Below, in pieces: positions 16,497-25,273 of a stretch of 64,000 nucleotides of DNA; position 1 is the first letter of the stretch; each line of letters begins with the position of its first letter. The stretch is from Lichenifustis flavocetrariae (lineage in GTDB: Bacteria > Pseudomonadota > Alphaproteobacteria > Rhizobiales > Beijerinckiaceae), in contig NZ_JAMOIM010000002.1 of the NCBI RefSeq assembly GCF_026130545.1, positions 310,001 to 374,000 on the forward strand, given 5' to 3'. The position numbers and the translations under genes were made by a program. The notes beneath the pieces are model-generated. The model was not told the origin of the DNA. It made no database searches and saw only the letters and a program-made list of their open reading frames with translations.

Positions 16497-18386
16497 ATGC
16501 CTGACCTCACGCGCCGCGCCGCGCTGCTGGCAAGCGGCACATTGGTGGCCGCGACAGCCTGGCCTAGCACGCTCTCAGGCCTGTTCGGATCGTCCAGTCT
16601 CGCAGCCGAAGGCGAAACGGAAAGCCATGGCCTCTCCGTGTTCGGCGAATTGGCGCTGCCGCCCGATTTCAAGCATCTGCCCTATGTGAACCCGGATGCC
16701 CCCAAAGGCGGGCAGATCGCCTTGCAGTCGAGCACGACCGGCGGCAACCAGAATTTCACAACGTTCGACACGCTGAACATCTACATTCTCAAGGGCAATG
16801 GCGCCGCCGGCATGGGGCTGATCTCGGACACCCTGATGACGGGCTCGCTCGACGAGCCGAGCGCGCTCTACGGACTTGTGGCCAGGGCCGTGCGCTGGTC
16901 ATCCGACAAACTCACCTACACGTTCCTGCTGCGCCCCGAGGCGCGCTTCCATGATGGCTCGAAGCTCACGGCGGCGGATGTGGCCTTTTCGCTCAATATC
17001 CTCAAAGAAAAGGGGCATCCCGTCATTCGCACGACGTTGCGGCATCTCGATTCGGCTGTCGCGGCTGACGATGGCACCGTGGTGGTCAAGTTGAACCCGT
17101 CCCGTAGCCGGGATCTCGCGCTCATCATCGCCGGGCAACCGATCTTCTCGAAAGCCTATTACGAGACTCATCCGTTCGACGAGACGACGCTCGAAGCCCC
17201 TCTGGGATCGAGCGTCTACAAGGTCGGTCCGTTCGAACAGGGACGTTTCATCAGCTTCCAGCGCGTGAAGGACTATTGGGCCAAAGACCTGCCGATCAAT
17301 GTCGGGCAAGGCAATTTCGACGTAATCCGATACGAGTACTTCCGTGAGCGGCAGGTCGGCTTCGAGGGGTTCAAGTCGGCCGTGATCACGTTCCAGGAGG
17401 ACTTCACCTCGATCAACTGGGCCCAGGGCTATGACTTCCCGGCAGTGAAGGACGGCCGCGTCAAGAAGGAAACGATCGCCGATCAGGCACCGCGCGGCGT
17501 TCAGGCCTGGTGGTTCAACACGAGGCGCGCGAAGTTCCGGGATCCGCGCATCCGTGAAGCCCTGCGGTATGCGTTCGATTTCGAATGGACCAACCAGAAC
17601 ATCATGTTCGGGCTGTATCAGCGCACATGGTCCTATTTTCAGAATTCCGACATGGCCGCGACCGGAACGCCCGGTCCGGACGAATTGAAGTTGCTCGAAC
17701 CATTCCGCGGCAAGGTGGTCGAGACGGTGTTCGGCGAGGCCATCATGCCGCCGGTATCGGACGGCTCCGGACAGGACAGAAAGTTGCTTGGGCAAGCTTT
17801 CAAACTCCTCGCGGGCGCTGGTTGCAAGCGCGACGGCAACGTCCTGAAGCTTCCATCGGGGGAACCGTTCACGATCGAGTTCCTGGATTTCGGCGGTTCC
17901 CTCGAGCGCCACACCGCGCCGTTCATCAAGAATCTCCGCCTGCTCGGTATCGACGCAACGTTCCGCGTCGTCGATGCGGCTCAGTACCAGTCGCGGGTGC
18001 AGGACTTCGACTACGATATCGTGACACAGCGCTATGGGGCGAGTTTCACGCCCGGCGAGGATCTGCGCGTCGCCTATGGTTCGGAAGCCGCCAAGACGCC
18101 CGGCTCGCAGAACCTCACGGGCATTGCCGACCCCGTGGTGGATGCCCTCATCGAGAAGGCCCTCGTGGCGCAGAGCCGTGCCGAACTCACCACGATCTGC
18201 CGCAGCCTCGATCGCGTGCTCCGGGCCGGCTTCTATGGAGTGCTCATGTGGAACAACCCAGACCATTGGCTTGCCTACTGGGATATGTTCGCACGCCCGC
18301 AAACACCGCCGAAATATGACCCAGGCGTTCTGTCGACATGGTGGGTGGATGAAGCCAAGGCCAAGGCCCTAAAGCTGGGCGGCTAG
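16497..18386 (+). CDS. yejA: Peptide ABC transporter substrate-binding protein (YejA-like)
   Basis: A 629-residue periplasmic binding protein of the SBP_bac_5 family. The N-terminus has a twin-arginine pattern (LTRRAALL) before a hydrophobic stretch, so export could be by Tat. Family features include the lobe-1 segment LTYTFLLRPEARFHDGSKLTAADVAFS cut across residues 140-170, and YHETHPF/LGSSVYKV-like regions after residue 220. YejA captures oligopeptides, including microcin C in other bacteria. The rest of the system, yejB, yejE and yejF, lies downstream but is separated by a glycosyltransferase gene. Confidence 0.9.
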   Translation: MPDLTRRAALLASGTLVAATAWPSTLSGLFGSSSLAAEGETESHGLSVFGELALPPDFKHLPYVNPDAPKGGQIALQSSTTGGNQNFTTFDTLNIYILKGNGAAGMGLISDTLMTGSLDEPSALYGLVARAVRWSSDKLTYTFLLRPEARFHDGSKLTAADVAFSLNILKEKGHPVIRTTLRHLDSAVAADDGTVVVKLNPSRSRDLALIIAGQPIFSKAYYETHPFDETTLEAPLGSSVYKVGPFEQGRFISFQRVKDYWAKDLPINVGQGNFDVIRYEYFRERQVGFEGFKSAVITFQEDFTSINWAQGYDFPAVKDGRVKKETIADQAPRGVQAWWFNTRRAKFRDPRIREALRYAFDFEWTNQNIMFGLYQRTWSYFQNSDMAATGTPGPDELKLLEPFRGKVVETVFGEAIMPPVSDGSGQDRKLLGQAFKLLAGAGCKRDGNVLKLPSGEPFTIEFLDFGGSLERHTAPFIKNLRLLGIDATFRVVDAAQYQSRVQDFDYDIVTQRYGASFTPGEDLRVAYGSEAAKTPGSQNLTGIADPVVDALIEKALVAQSRAELTTICRSLDRVLRAGFYGVLMWNNPDHWLAYWDMFARPQTPPKYDPGVLSTWWVDEAKAKALKLGG

Positions 18387-18516
18387 TGCCGCGTCAGAGT
18401 ATCGGTTCGGCACCAGCCTCATAGAAACGCATCCTGTTTTTAATAACGTTTTAAAATTGCAACTTGTGGAAATCACGGCCATCTTCGATCGCGTCGAATA
18501 TGACCCTCATTTTGCA

Positions 18517-18522
18517 TATACT
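18517..18522 (+). promoter_or_regulatory. Possible -10 element just before the glycosyltransferase gene
   Basis: TATACT lies five bases before the ATG at 18528 within an unusually AT-rich 140-base gap. There is no Shine-Dalgarno sequence before this ATG, so a leaderless transcript is possible. No good -35 element is visible, so the call is weak. Confidence 0.3.
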
Positions 18523-18527
18523 TACCG

Positions 18528-19745
18528 ATGACGATTACAAACCCGCAAGATTATGTTACGGTTTTCTACTACGGCTCATTTCTTCCTGTAGCTAACGGCG
18601 GCAATACGAGGCTGGTCGAGCTGCTCGATCGTCTACAGGACGAGTTCGAGCGGCTCATTCTCTACTGCTACACAGACCATCCACATGCGCCCTGGAACCT
18701 GGAGACCGACGCGGCCTTCAGGGCGCGTTGGCCCGGCATCGAGCTGGTGCTGGAGCGCTACGGCGGTGTGTTGCGCTGGGTCACGCGTGCCAAGAACATC
18801 GCCATCGCACTCGCGCCAAAGAAGGCGGCTGGGCTGATCGCCACGCGGATTCCAGGGTCGACGCCTCTGTTCGACGCGGTTTTACGGCGCAGCGGTGTCG
18901 TCATCCTCAGCTATACAGAGGCACTCACCCAGGTAAACGGCATCGACGCCGCGCAGTGCCTCGTCGAGACCCATGACGTCAATTTCGTCAAATGGTCCAA
19001 GATCCACCAGAGGAGCCCGATGTCGCTCCCCGCACTGCGAAAATTCCGCAGCGAAATGGCACTGCTGGAAACAGCGGGAACCGTCCTGGCCATCTCGCCC
19101 GTGGAATACTCCTTCTTCCGGATGATGCTCCACGCCCCGAGGATCGTCTATGTCCCGACCTGGGCAAAACCGGTGCCCCTCCGCTCGCCGGTCGGTCGGA
19201 CGCCGGATTACGATCTCGTCTTCGTCGGATCGGACTATATCATGAACGTGCGCGGCCTGTGCGACCTGCTTGCGGCGCATGGCTCCTGGCTCTCGCGATA
19301 TCGAATCGCCGTCTGTGGCCGCGTCTGCGGGGTCGCGGCAGTGCGAAGCGCCGCCGTGCCCTTCCCCAATGTGGAACTGCTCGGCTTCGTCGATCATGTC
19401 GAGGATGTCTACCGCCGTAGCCGAGCCGCTCTCTCGACAGTCGATGGCACCGGCACGAAGATGAAGCTTCTCGCCGCCCTTGCGGCGGGCCTCCCGGTTT
19501 TCGCGTCACGGCAATCGCGCGACGGATTGCCATCCGGCTTTGAGGAGGCCGTGTTCGACATGGACGAAGCCCATGTCACGGCTCTGCTCGACGATGAGCC
19601 GCGTCGTCAGGAAGCCAGCCGCGCGGCTCTGCGCTACCGGGCTGTCCTCAACGAGTCCGGCGAGGCCGCGGGCGTGATCGCGGCGATACGGGCACGGGTG
19701 CCGACGAACGGTCAACCGCAGCGAGAAAGCACGCGCGCAGGCTAA
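18528..19745 (+). CDS. Family 4-like glycosyltransferase inserted in the yej operon
   Basis: A 405-residue GT-B glycosyltransferase. The N-terminal half has YYGSFLPVANGGNTRLVELL, resembling the acceptor-side glycine-rich loop, and VETHDVNFVKWSK near residue 150. The C-terminal half shows LVFVGSDYIMNVRGL near 227 and GTGTKMKLLAALAAGLPVFAS near 305-325, the nucleotide-sugar binding part. It sits between yejA and yejB, where a glycosyltransferase has no evident role in peptide uptake, and its upstream gap is AT-rich, which suggests insertion. Acceptor unknown. Confidence 0.82.
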   Translation: MTITNPQDYVTVFYYGSFLPVANGGNTRLVELLDRLQDEFERLILYCYTDHPHAPWNLETDAAFRARWPGIELVLERYGGVLRWVTRAKNIAIALAPKKAAGLIATRIPGSTPLFDAVLRRSGVVILSYTEALTQVNGIDAAQCLVETHDVNFVKWSKIHQRSPMSLPALRKFRSEMALLETAGTVLAISPVEYSFFRMMLHAPRIVYVPTWAKPVPLRSPVGRTPDYDLVFVGSDYIMNVRGLCDLLAAHGSWLSRYRIAVCGRVCGVAAVRSAAVPFPNVELLGFVDHVEDVYRRSRAALSTVDGTGTKMKLLAALAAGLPVFASRQSRDGLPSGFEEAVFDMDEAHVTALLDDEPRRQEASRAALRYRAVLNESGEAAGVIAAIRARVPTNGQPQRESTRAG

Positions 19746-19806
19746 GCGGTGCGCCCTCCCGAATTCCGTTTTGCGTCGCGGCGGCTTGCCCTTAGAGTCG
19801 CCCGCG

Positions 19807-20910
19807 ATGCTTGCCTATATCGCCCGCCGCCTCCTGCTGATGATCCCGACGATCTTCGGCATCATGCTGGTCTCTTTCATCATCATCCAATTCGCGCCCG
19901 GCGGCCCGGTCGAGCGAATCATCGCTCAGTTGCAGGGGCTCGATGGCGGCAACAGGCTCGGAGGGGGCGGCCCGGACATCGGCTCGGCCGCGATCAGCCA
20001 GGCTGGTGGAGGCGGTGACCTGTCGTCCAAATATCGAGGCGCCCAGGGGCTCGACCCGAAATTCGTCAAGGACCTCGAAAAGCAATTCGGTTTCGACAAG
20101 CCGGCCTATGAGCGCTTCTGGCTGATGATCCGCAACTATGCGGTCTTCGACTTCGGCAAGAGCTACTTCCGTGACACGCCCGTGCTGAAGCTGATCGGCG
20201 AGAAGTTGCCCGTGTCGATCTCGCTCGGCCTCTGGATGACGGTGCTGTCCTACGCGATTTCGATCCCGCTCGGCATCGCCAAGGCGGTGCGGGACGGCTC
20301 GCGCTTCGATGTCTGGACGTCCGGAGTGGTGATCCTCGGCTACGCCATTCCGAGCTTCCTGTTCGCAATCCTGCTGATCATTCTGTTCGCCGGCGGGTCA
20401 TTCTGGCAGGTCTTTCCGCTACGCGGACTCACATCCGACAATTGGAGTGAACTCGATCCGTGGCATAAGGTGACCGATTACCTGTGGCACATCACCCTGC
20501 CCGTGATCGCCATGTCGGTCGGCGCATTCGCGACCGCGACGTTTCTCACCAAGAATTCGTTTCTGGACGAAATCAAGAAACAATACGTGCAGACGGCACG
20601 CATGAAGGGTCTCAGCGAGCGGCAGGTGCTCTACGGCCATGTGTTCCGCAACGCCATGATGATCGTGGTCGCGGGCTTTCCGGGAGCCTTCATCAGCGCC
20701 TTCTTCACCGGGGCCCTGCTGATCGAAAGCATCTTCTCGCTCGATGGCCTGGGGCTCTTGTCCTACGAATCCATCCTCAACCGCGACTACCCGGTGGTTT
20801 TTGCCAACCTCTACATCTTCGCCCTGCTCGGGCTCGTCGTGAACCTGCTGTCGGACCTGACCTATACGTGGATTGATCCACGCATCGATTTCGAGACTCG
20901 GGAGGTCTAA
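19807..20910 (+). CDS. yejB: Peptide ABC transporter permease (YejB-like)
   Basis: A 367-residue inner-membrane permease of the DppB/OppB class. The first membrane segment is at residues 8-30, then a long periplasmic loop of about 100 residues typical of YejB, then five further segments. The EAA-type cytoplasmic loop that contacts the ATPase is YVQTARMKGLSERQVLYGHVFRNA near residues 258-282. ATG at 19807 fits the usual MLAYIARRLLLMIP start. Two bases separate its stop from yejE. Confidence 0.93.
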   Translation: MLAYIARRLLLMIPTIFGIMLVSFIIIQFAPGGPVERIIAQLQGLDGGNRLGGGGPDIGSAAISQAGGGGDLSSKYRGAQGLDPKFVKDLEKQFGFDKPAYERFWLMIRNYAVFDFGKSYFRDTPVLKLIGEKLPVSISLGLWMTVLSYAISIPLGIAKAVRDGSRFDVWTSGVVILGYAIPSFLFAILLIILFAGGSFWQVFPLRGLTSDNWSELDPWHKVTDYLWHITLPVIAMSVGAFATATFLTKNSFLDEIKKQYVQTARMKGLSERQVLYGHVFRNAMMIVVAGFPGAFISAFFTGALLIESIFSLDGLGLLSYESILNRDYPVVFANLYIFALLGLVVNLLSDLTYTWIDPRIDFETREV

Positions 20911-20912
20911 GC

Positions 20913-22097
20913 GTGACCGACGCCGTCCTCGAACGCGCGGCGCTACCGGCCTCGTCCCCGCTCGCGCCACCCCTGCCACGGCGGGGCTGGCTCGGCCTCT
21001 CGCCGATCAACCGTCGGCGCTTGGACAATTTCAAGCGGAACCGGCGCGGATATTGGTCTTTGGTCGTCTTCACGTTATTGTTTGTTGTCTCGCTCTTCGC
21101 CGAATTCGTGTCGAACGACAGGCCGATCGTCGCCTCCTACAAAGGCGAAATCCTCTTCCCCTTCGCGCACGATTATCCGGAAGACAAGTTCGGCGGCTTT
21201 CTGGCCACGACCGACTATCGCGATCCTGTGATCAGCAAGGAAATCAACGACAACGGCTGGATGATCTGGCCGCCGATCCGCTATTCCTACAATACCCACA
21301 ACCTTGATCTGCCGGTCCCAGCCCCCTCACCGCCGACCTGGATGCTGAGCGACGCCCAGTGCCGCGCGTCGATCGAGCGACACCACGGAACGCCGCCAGC
21401 GACGAAGCCCTGCAACGCCATCGAGTGGAACTGGCTCGGCACCGACGACCAGGGCCGGGATGTCGTGGCGCGGCTGATCTACGGGTTCCGCATCTCGATC
21501 CTGTTCGGCCTGATCCTGGCCGGGATCTCGTCGGCCGTGGGAATCGCGACCGGTGCCATTCAGGGCTATTTCGGCGGCTGGACGGATCTGATCTCGCAAC
21601 GCGTGATCGAGATCTGGTCGTCGCTGCCGCACCTCTATCTGCTGATCATCCTGTCGGCCATCATCACGCCGAGCTTCTTCGTGCTGCTCGGCATCCTCCT
21701 GCTGTTTTCCTGGGTGAACCTCGTCCATGTGGTGCGGGCCGAGTTCCTGCGGGCGCGCAACTTCGAATACGTCAATGCGGCGCGCGCGCTCGGCCTGTCG
21801 AACGCCAAGATCATGTGGAGGCACCTGCTGCCCAATGCCATGGTGGCGACCTTGACGTTCCTGCCCTTTGTGTTGAACGGTTCGATCACCACGCTGACCT
21901 CGCTCGACTTTTTGGGCTTTGGCCTGCCGCCCGGCTCGCCTTCGCTGGGAGAGATGCTGCTGCAGGGCAAGTCGAACCTGCAGGCGCCCTGGCTGGGTCT
22001 CACGGGCTTCTTCACCATCGCGATCATGCTGTCGCTGCTGGTCTTCATCGGGGAAGCGGTGCGCGATGCCTTCGATCCACGCAAGACCTTCCGGTGA
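20913..22097 (+). CDS. yejE: Peptide ABC transporter permease (YejE-like)
   Basis: A 394-residue DppC/OppC-type permease partnering YejB. It has the N-terminal OppC_N anchor near residues 50-70, the typical RLDNFKRNRRG lead-in, a long periplasmic region containing WNWLGTDDQGRDVVARLIYGFRIS near residues 170-195, and the EAA loop FEYVNAARALGLSNAKIMWRHLLPNA near 285-310. Start is GTG. Downstream, the yejF gene that normally follows directly is displaced by a toxin-antitoxin pair of about 760 bases. Confidence 0.93.
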   Translation: MTDAVLERAALPASSPLAPPLPRRGWLGLSPINRRRLDNFKRNRRGYWSLVVFTLLFVVSLFAEFVSNDRPIVASYKGEILFPFAHDYPEDKFGGFLATTDYRDPVISKEINDNGWMIWPPIRYSYNTHNLDLPVPAPSPPTWMLSDAQCRASIERHHGTPPATKPCNAIEWNWLGTDDQGRDVVARLIYGFRISILFGLILAGISSAVGIATGAIQGYFGGWTDLISQRVIEIWSSLPHLYLLIILSAIITPSFFVLLGILLLFSWVNLVHVVRAEFLRARNFEYVNAARALGLSNAKIMWRHLLPNAMVATLTFLPFVLNGSITTLTSLDFLGFGLPPGSPSLGEMLLQGKSNLQAPWLGLTGFFTIAIMLSLLVFIGEAVRDAFDPRKTFR

Positions 22098-22132
22098 GAG
22101 GTGTGTAGAGTGGCAGGCGAGGAGTTCAGGCC

Positions 22133-22501
22133 ATGAACAGGATCGTTCGCGAGCGCGACCCCGTATCGAAGCTGCCGGAAGAGCTACAAAAAGAGTTCCC
22201 GGGGCAGGATGAGGTCACATTGACGGTGGAGACCAGGGCGCCTGACAAGGATGATCGTGAAGGACCAGAACCGCCCTATGGATGGGGTCAGTTCTCACGC
22301 TTTCGTCATCTGGCGAAACCTCGATACAAGTCGATGGAGGAGATCGTCTCGCAGGTGCGCGCCATTCGTGACGAGTGGGATGAGCGTGATCGATTGATCG
22401 ACTCAGGTCGATCACTCGCACGATCTACCTTGACACGAACGCCTTCATTGCCGCTTTCGAGCACGTTGGAACGACCCAGTCACATGTCTGGTCGGTTTTA
22501 A
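22133..22501 (+). CDS. VapB-like antitoxin with read-through C-terminal extension
   Basis: A 122-residue frame whose first ~96 residues look like a small type II antitoxin: RERDPVSKLPEELQKEF and DEVTLTVETR near the N-terminus, then an acidic/basic helical region SMEEIVSQVRAIRDEWDERDR. A GAGGAG site lies 9 bases before the ATG. From residue 97 on the frame overlaps the toxin and reads as low-quality Ser/Thr/Pro/Arg-rich sequence. If base 22421 were T instead of C, the protein would end at 22423 with 96 residues. So the last 26 residues look like a consequence of lost termination. Confidence 0.7.
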   Translation: MNRIVRERDPVSKLPEELQKEFPGQDEVTLTVETRAPDKDDREGPEPPYGWGQFSRFRHLAKPRYKSMEEIVSQVRAIRDEWDERDRLIDSGRSLARSTLTRTPSLPLSSTLERPSHMSGRF

Positions 22502-22860
22502 AAGCGATCGAGACTGGAGACCTGCGTGGCGTCACAAGCGAGATCACACTCGCCGAACTGCTCCTGAAGCTCATCGTCGACGGTGAAACCGAATTGATCT
22601 CACTCTACAAGCACCTTTTCTCCGACCACAACGTCTTCGACGCCGTTCCAACTGGACTTGAGATCCTCTCAGAAGCGGCTCGGATCCGCGCGGGACGGAT
22701 GTCGATCAAGTTGCCCGACGCCATTCACCTCGCAACGGCGCAACATGCCGGCTGTTTTGCCATTCTGACGAATGATCGCCGATTGGCGACGCCCGGCGGC
22801 ATACCGCTCGTGACAATCGATCCGACATCGCTCGACCTTCTTCGCAGCCTCAATCCGTGA
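22420..22860 (+). pseudogene. PIN-domain (VapC-like) toxin without a normal start codon
   Basis: The frame from 22420 encodes 146 residues that match a PIN-domain ribonuclease toxin. All four acidic catalytic residues are in place: Asp5 in IYLDTNAF, Glu46 in TLAELLL, Asp100 in KLPDAIHLATA and Asp119 in ILTNDRRL. However the codon at the expected start is ACG, not ATG, and no ATG, GTG or TTG occurs in frame from the upstream stop (22387-22389) to 22594. Either it starts rarely at ACG or it is silenced. Its TGA overlaps the yejF GTG start. Confidence 0.75.
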
Positions 22861-24482
22861 CCATCCCCCTCCTCGCCGTCCGCGACCTCTCCATCGCCTT
22901 CACCCAAGGCGGCCGCACCACCCTTGCTGTCGACCGCATCTCCTTCTCGCTCGCGAAGGGCAAGACGCTCGCGCTGGTCGGCGAGTCCGGATCAGGCAAA
23001 TCCGTGACGGCGCTCTCCATCGCCCGCCTCCTCGCCTCCGGAGCGACCCTTCCCACGGGCGAAATCCTGTTCAAGGGTCAGGACCTCCTCAAGGCGGACG
23101 AACGCACCATGCGGGGAATCCGGGGTGAGGCGATCACCATGGTGTTCCAGGAACCCATGACGTCGCTCAATCCGCTTCATCCGATCGAAAAGCAGGTGGG
23201 CGAAATCCTGGAGCTCCATGGGACACGAGGACACGCCAAAGTCCGCGAGCGCGTGATCTCGCTTTTGAAGGAGGTCGGCATCCCCGATCCCGCCGGCCGT
23301 CTCAGCGCCTATCCCCACCAACTCTCGGGTGGCCAACGGCAGCGCGTGATGATCGCCATGGCGCTCGCCAACGAACCCGACCTGCTGATCGCAGATGAGC
23401 CCACCACCGCGCTCGACGTCACGGTTCAGGCCCAGATTCTCAAACTGTTGAAGGATCTGCAAGCCCGCCGCGGCATGGCGATCCTGTTCATTACCCATGA
23501 CCTCGGCATCGTGCGCCGCATCGCCGACGATGTCGCCGTGATGCAGAAGGGACGCATCGTCGAGGCAGGACCGACCGCCCAGGTCTTCGCGGCCCCGCAG
23601 CATGCCTATACGAAGATGCTGCTCGCGGCCGAGCCCAAAGGGGCGCCGCCGCCCGTCGACCTCACGGCCGAGACGGTGCTGACCGTCGACGACCTCAAAG
23701 TCTGGTTTCCGATCAAGAAGGGGTTCCTGCGCAAGACCGTGGGTCACGTGAAAGCCGTCGACGGCATCTCGGTCACGGTGCGTCGAGGCGAGACGGTCGG
23801 TGTCGTGGGGGAATCGGGTTCGGGCAAGACCACGCTCGGCCTGGCCCTCCTCCGCCTCATCCGCTCGGAAGGCCCGATCGCCTATCTGGGTCGCCGCATC
23901 GATGGTCTCGACGCAAAAGCCATGCGGCCTCTCCGGCGCGACATGCAGATCGTCTTCCAGGACCCGTTCGGCTCGCTCTCACCGCGCCTGTCCGTCGCCG
24001 ACATCGTGGAAGAAGGCCTGGGCGTTCAGAACAAGCGCCTCAACTACGCGGAGCGACGCGAGGTCGTGGCTCGGGCCCTTGCCGATACGGGCCTCGACCC
24101 CGCTGCGATGGACCGTTATCCGCATGAATTCTCCGGCGGCCAGCGGCAACGCATTGCCATCGCACGCGCCATGGCGCTGGAGCCGAAATTCGTCGTCCTC
24201 GACGAGCCCACCTCGGCCCTCGACATGTCGGTGCAGGCTCAGATCGTCGATCTGCTGCGCGACCTTCAGACAAAGCGGGGACTTGCCTACCTGTTCATCA
24301 GCCATGACTTGAAGGTCGTGCGAGCGCTCGCGGCCGAACTCATCGTGATGCGGCACGGGAAGGTGGTCGAGGCGGGGCCGGCAAACGAAATCTTTGCTGC
24401 CCCAAGGAGCGATTACACCAAGGCTCTGTTCGCTGCCGCCTTTCGGGTCGAGGCCGTCGCCAGCGCCGCGGTCGCGCAATAG
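22857..24482 (+). CDS. yejF: Peptide ABC transporter double ATPase (YejF-like)
   Basis: A 541-residue protein with two complete ABC ATPase domains, as in YejF. Domain 1: Walker A GESGSGKS near residue 43, signature LSGGQRQRV near 157, Walker B LLIADEPT near 177. Domain 2: GESGSGKTT near 321, [14 protein letters not shown] near 428, [11 protein letters not shown] near 450. The oligopeptide C-terminal segment follows each. Start is GTG overlapping the toxin stop. It energises the YejABE peptide importer although the toxin-antitoxin pair separates it from yejE. Confidence 0.94.
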   Translation: MTIPLLAVRDLSIAFTQGGRTTLAVDRISFSLAKGKTLALVGESGSGKSVTALSIARLLASGATLPTGEILFKGQDLLKADERTMRGIRGEAITMVFQEPMTSLNPLHPIEKQVGEILELHGTRGHAKVRERVISLLKEVGIPDPAGRLSAYPHQLSGGQRQRVMIAMALANEPDLLIADEPTTALDVTVQAQILKLLKDLQARRGMAILFITHDLGIVRRIADDVAVMQKGRIVEAGPTAQVFAAPQHAYTKMLLAAEPKGAPPPVDLTAETVLTVDDLKVWFPIKKGFLRKTVGHVKAVDGISVTVRRGETVGVVGESGSGKTTLGLALLRLIRSEGPIAYLGRRIDGLDAKAMRPLRRDMQIVFQDPFGSLSPRLSVADIVEEGLGVQNKRLNYAERREVVARALADTGLDPAAMDRYPHEFSGGQRQRIAIARAMALEPKFVVLDEPTSALDMSVQAQIVDLLRDLQTKRGLAYLFISHDLKVVRALAAELIVMRHGKVVEAGPANEIFAAPRSDYTKALFAAAFRVEAVASAAVAQ

Positions 24483-24506
24483 GCTTTCGCTCCGGAAGGT
24501 AAGGCC

Positions 24507-24596
24507 ATGGCTGACATGCCCGACGTCGACCCGTCGGTGCTGCTCGAAACGTTGCCGGGCACGCTGACGTCGAATGTATTTTTCGCTTTGCCATGA
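24507..24596 (+). CDS. Small open frame of 29 residues, coupled to the next gene
   Basis: A short frame begins at ATG 24507 behind GGAAGGTAAGG, a good ribosome site, 24 bases after yejF. It encodes 29 residues, mostly hydrophobic and acidic, ending TSNVFFALP. Its TGA overlaps the ATG of the following 72-residue frame (ATGA), a pattern typical of coupled genes. No family is recognised. It could be a leader peptide, a true microprotein, or the N-terminal part of a single protein split by a shift. Confidence 0.4.
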   Translation: MADMPDVDPSVLLETLPGTLTSNVFFALP

Positions 24597-24811
24597 CGTT
24601 CGACGCTTATTGGCATTTCGGGCCCTTCGCGGCGGCGGCGAAAGCGGCGAGGGAGACGAAGCGGCAGTCCCTGGTGGAGCTCCAAACGGAGTTGTTTATG
24701 GCGGCCCGCGCCTCACACCACGTCGGCGGCCTTGACTACGTGGGGCGCTATAAAGTCCTCTTGCCGCTGTTCCATCGATTTCGGTCCAGCCACAAGGGTG
24801 GTGGCGAGTAG
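24593..24811 (+). CDS. Hypothetical protein of 72 residues
   Basis: The predicted protein is basic and probably helical, with an aromatic N-terminus (FDAYWHFGPF) followed by an Ala/Lys/Arg/Glu-rich helix around residues 13-40. It begins inside the stop of the 29-residue frame and lacks its own clear ribosome site, so translation would depend on coupling. A VOC-family gene starts 15 bases after its stop. No family is recognised and chance openness cannot be excluded. Confidence 0.4.
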   Translation: MTFDAYWHFGPFAAAAKAARETKRQSLVELQTELFMAARASHHVGGLDYVGRYKVLLPLFHRFRSSHKGGGE

Positions 24812-24826
24812 CAAGGTGAGGTGCGC

Positions 24827-25213
24827 ATGATCGATCATTTGGGCGTCCCGGCCAGGGATCTTGCCCGGTCAAGAGCGTTCTTCCTGGCCGCCCTCGCGCC
24901 ACTGGGAATCGGCGTCGTGATGGATGTCACGGCCGAGCAGACTGGTGGCAGCGCCCATGTGGGCTTCGGAGCGAACGGCAAACCGTTCTTCTGGCTCGGC
25001 GATGGTCATCCGGCCGGCGGTCCCGTCCACGTCGCGTTCACGGCCGAGACACCCGAGGCCGTGCGGCTCTTCCATCGGGCCGCGATCGCGGCCGGGGGAA
25101 CAGACAATGGCGCGCCAGGTTTGCGACCGCACTACCACCCCGATTATTATGCTGCCTTCATTGTGGATCCCGACGGCAACAATGTGGAAGCCGTCTGCCA
25201 TACAGCAGGCTGA
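24827..25213 (+). CDS. VOC-superfamily (glyoxalase-like) protein
   Basis: A 128-residue single vicinal-oxygen-chelate unit of two beta-alpha-beta-beta-beta modules. It starts MIDHLGVPARDLARSRAFF and ends with PHYHPDYYAAFIVDPDGNNVEAVCH, where the final Glu is the usual metal ligand. AGGTGAGG lies 6 bases before the ATG. Such proteins bind a metal and act in lyase, isomerase or resistance reactions; the reaction here is unknown. It shares its C-terminal block closely with the VOC gene at 26727, on the other side of the cyclase gene. Confidence 0.85.
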   Translation: MIDHLGVPARDLARSRAFFLAALAPLGIGVVMDVTAEQTGGSAHVGFGANGKPFFWLGDGHPAGGPVHVAFTAETPEAVRLFHRAAIAAGGTDNGAPGLRPHYHPDYYAAFIVDPDGNNVEAVCHTAG

Positions 25214-25273
25214 TTCTGCCGGATCCTCGTCATTCCGCGTGCGTTTGTATCGGTTTTGTTCTATCCTGCCGCT

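Noticed and set aside
22407-22430. Programmed -1 frameshift joining antitoxin and toxin
   Set aside because: The toxin frame is -1 relative to the antitoxin, but no slippery heptamer or downstream structure is visible; a lost ATGA overlap explains the arrangement better.
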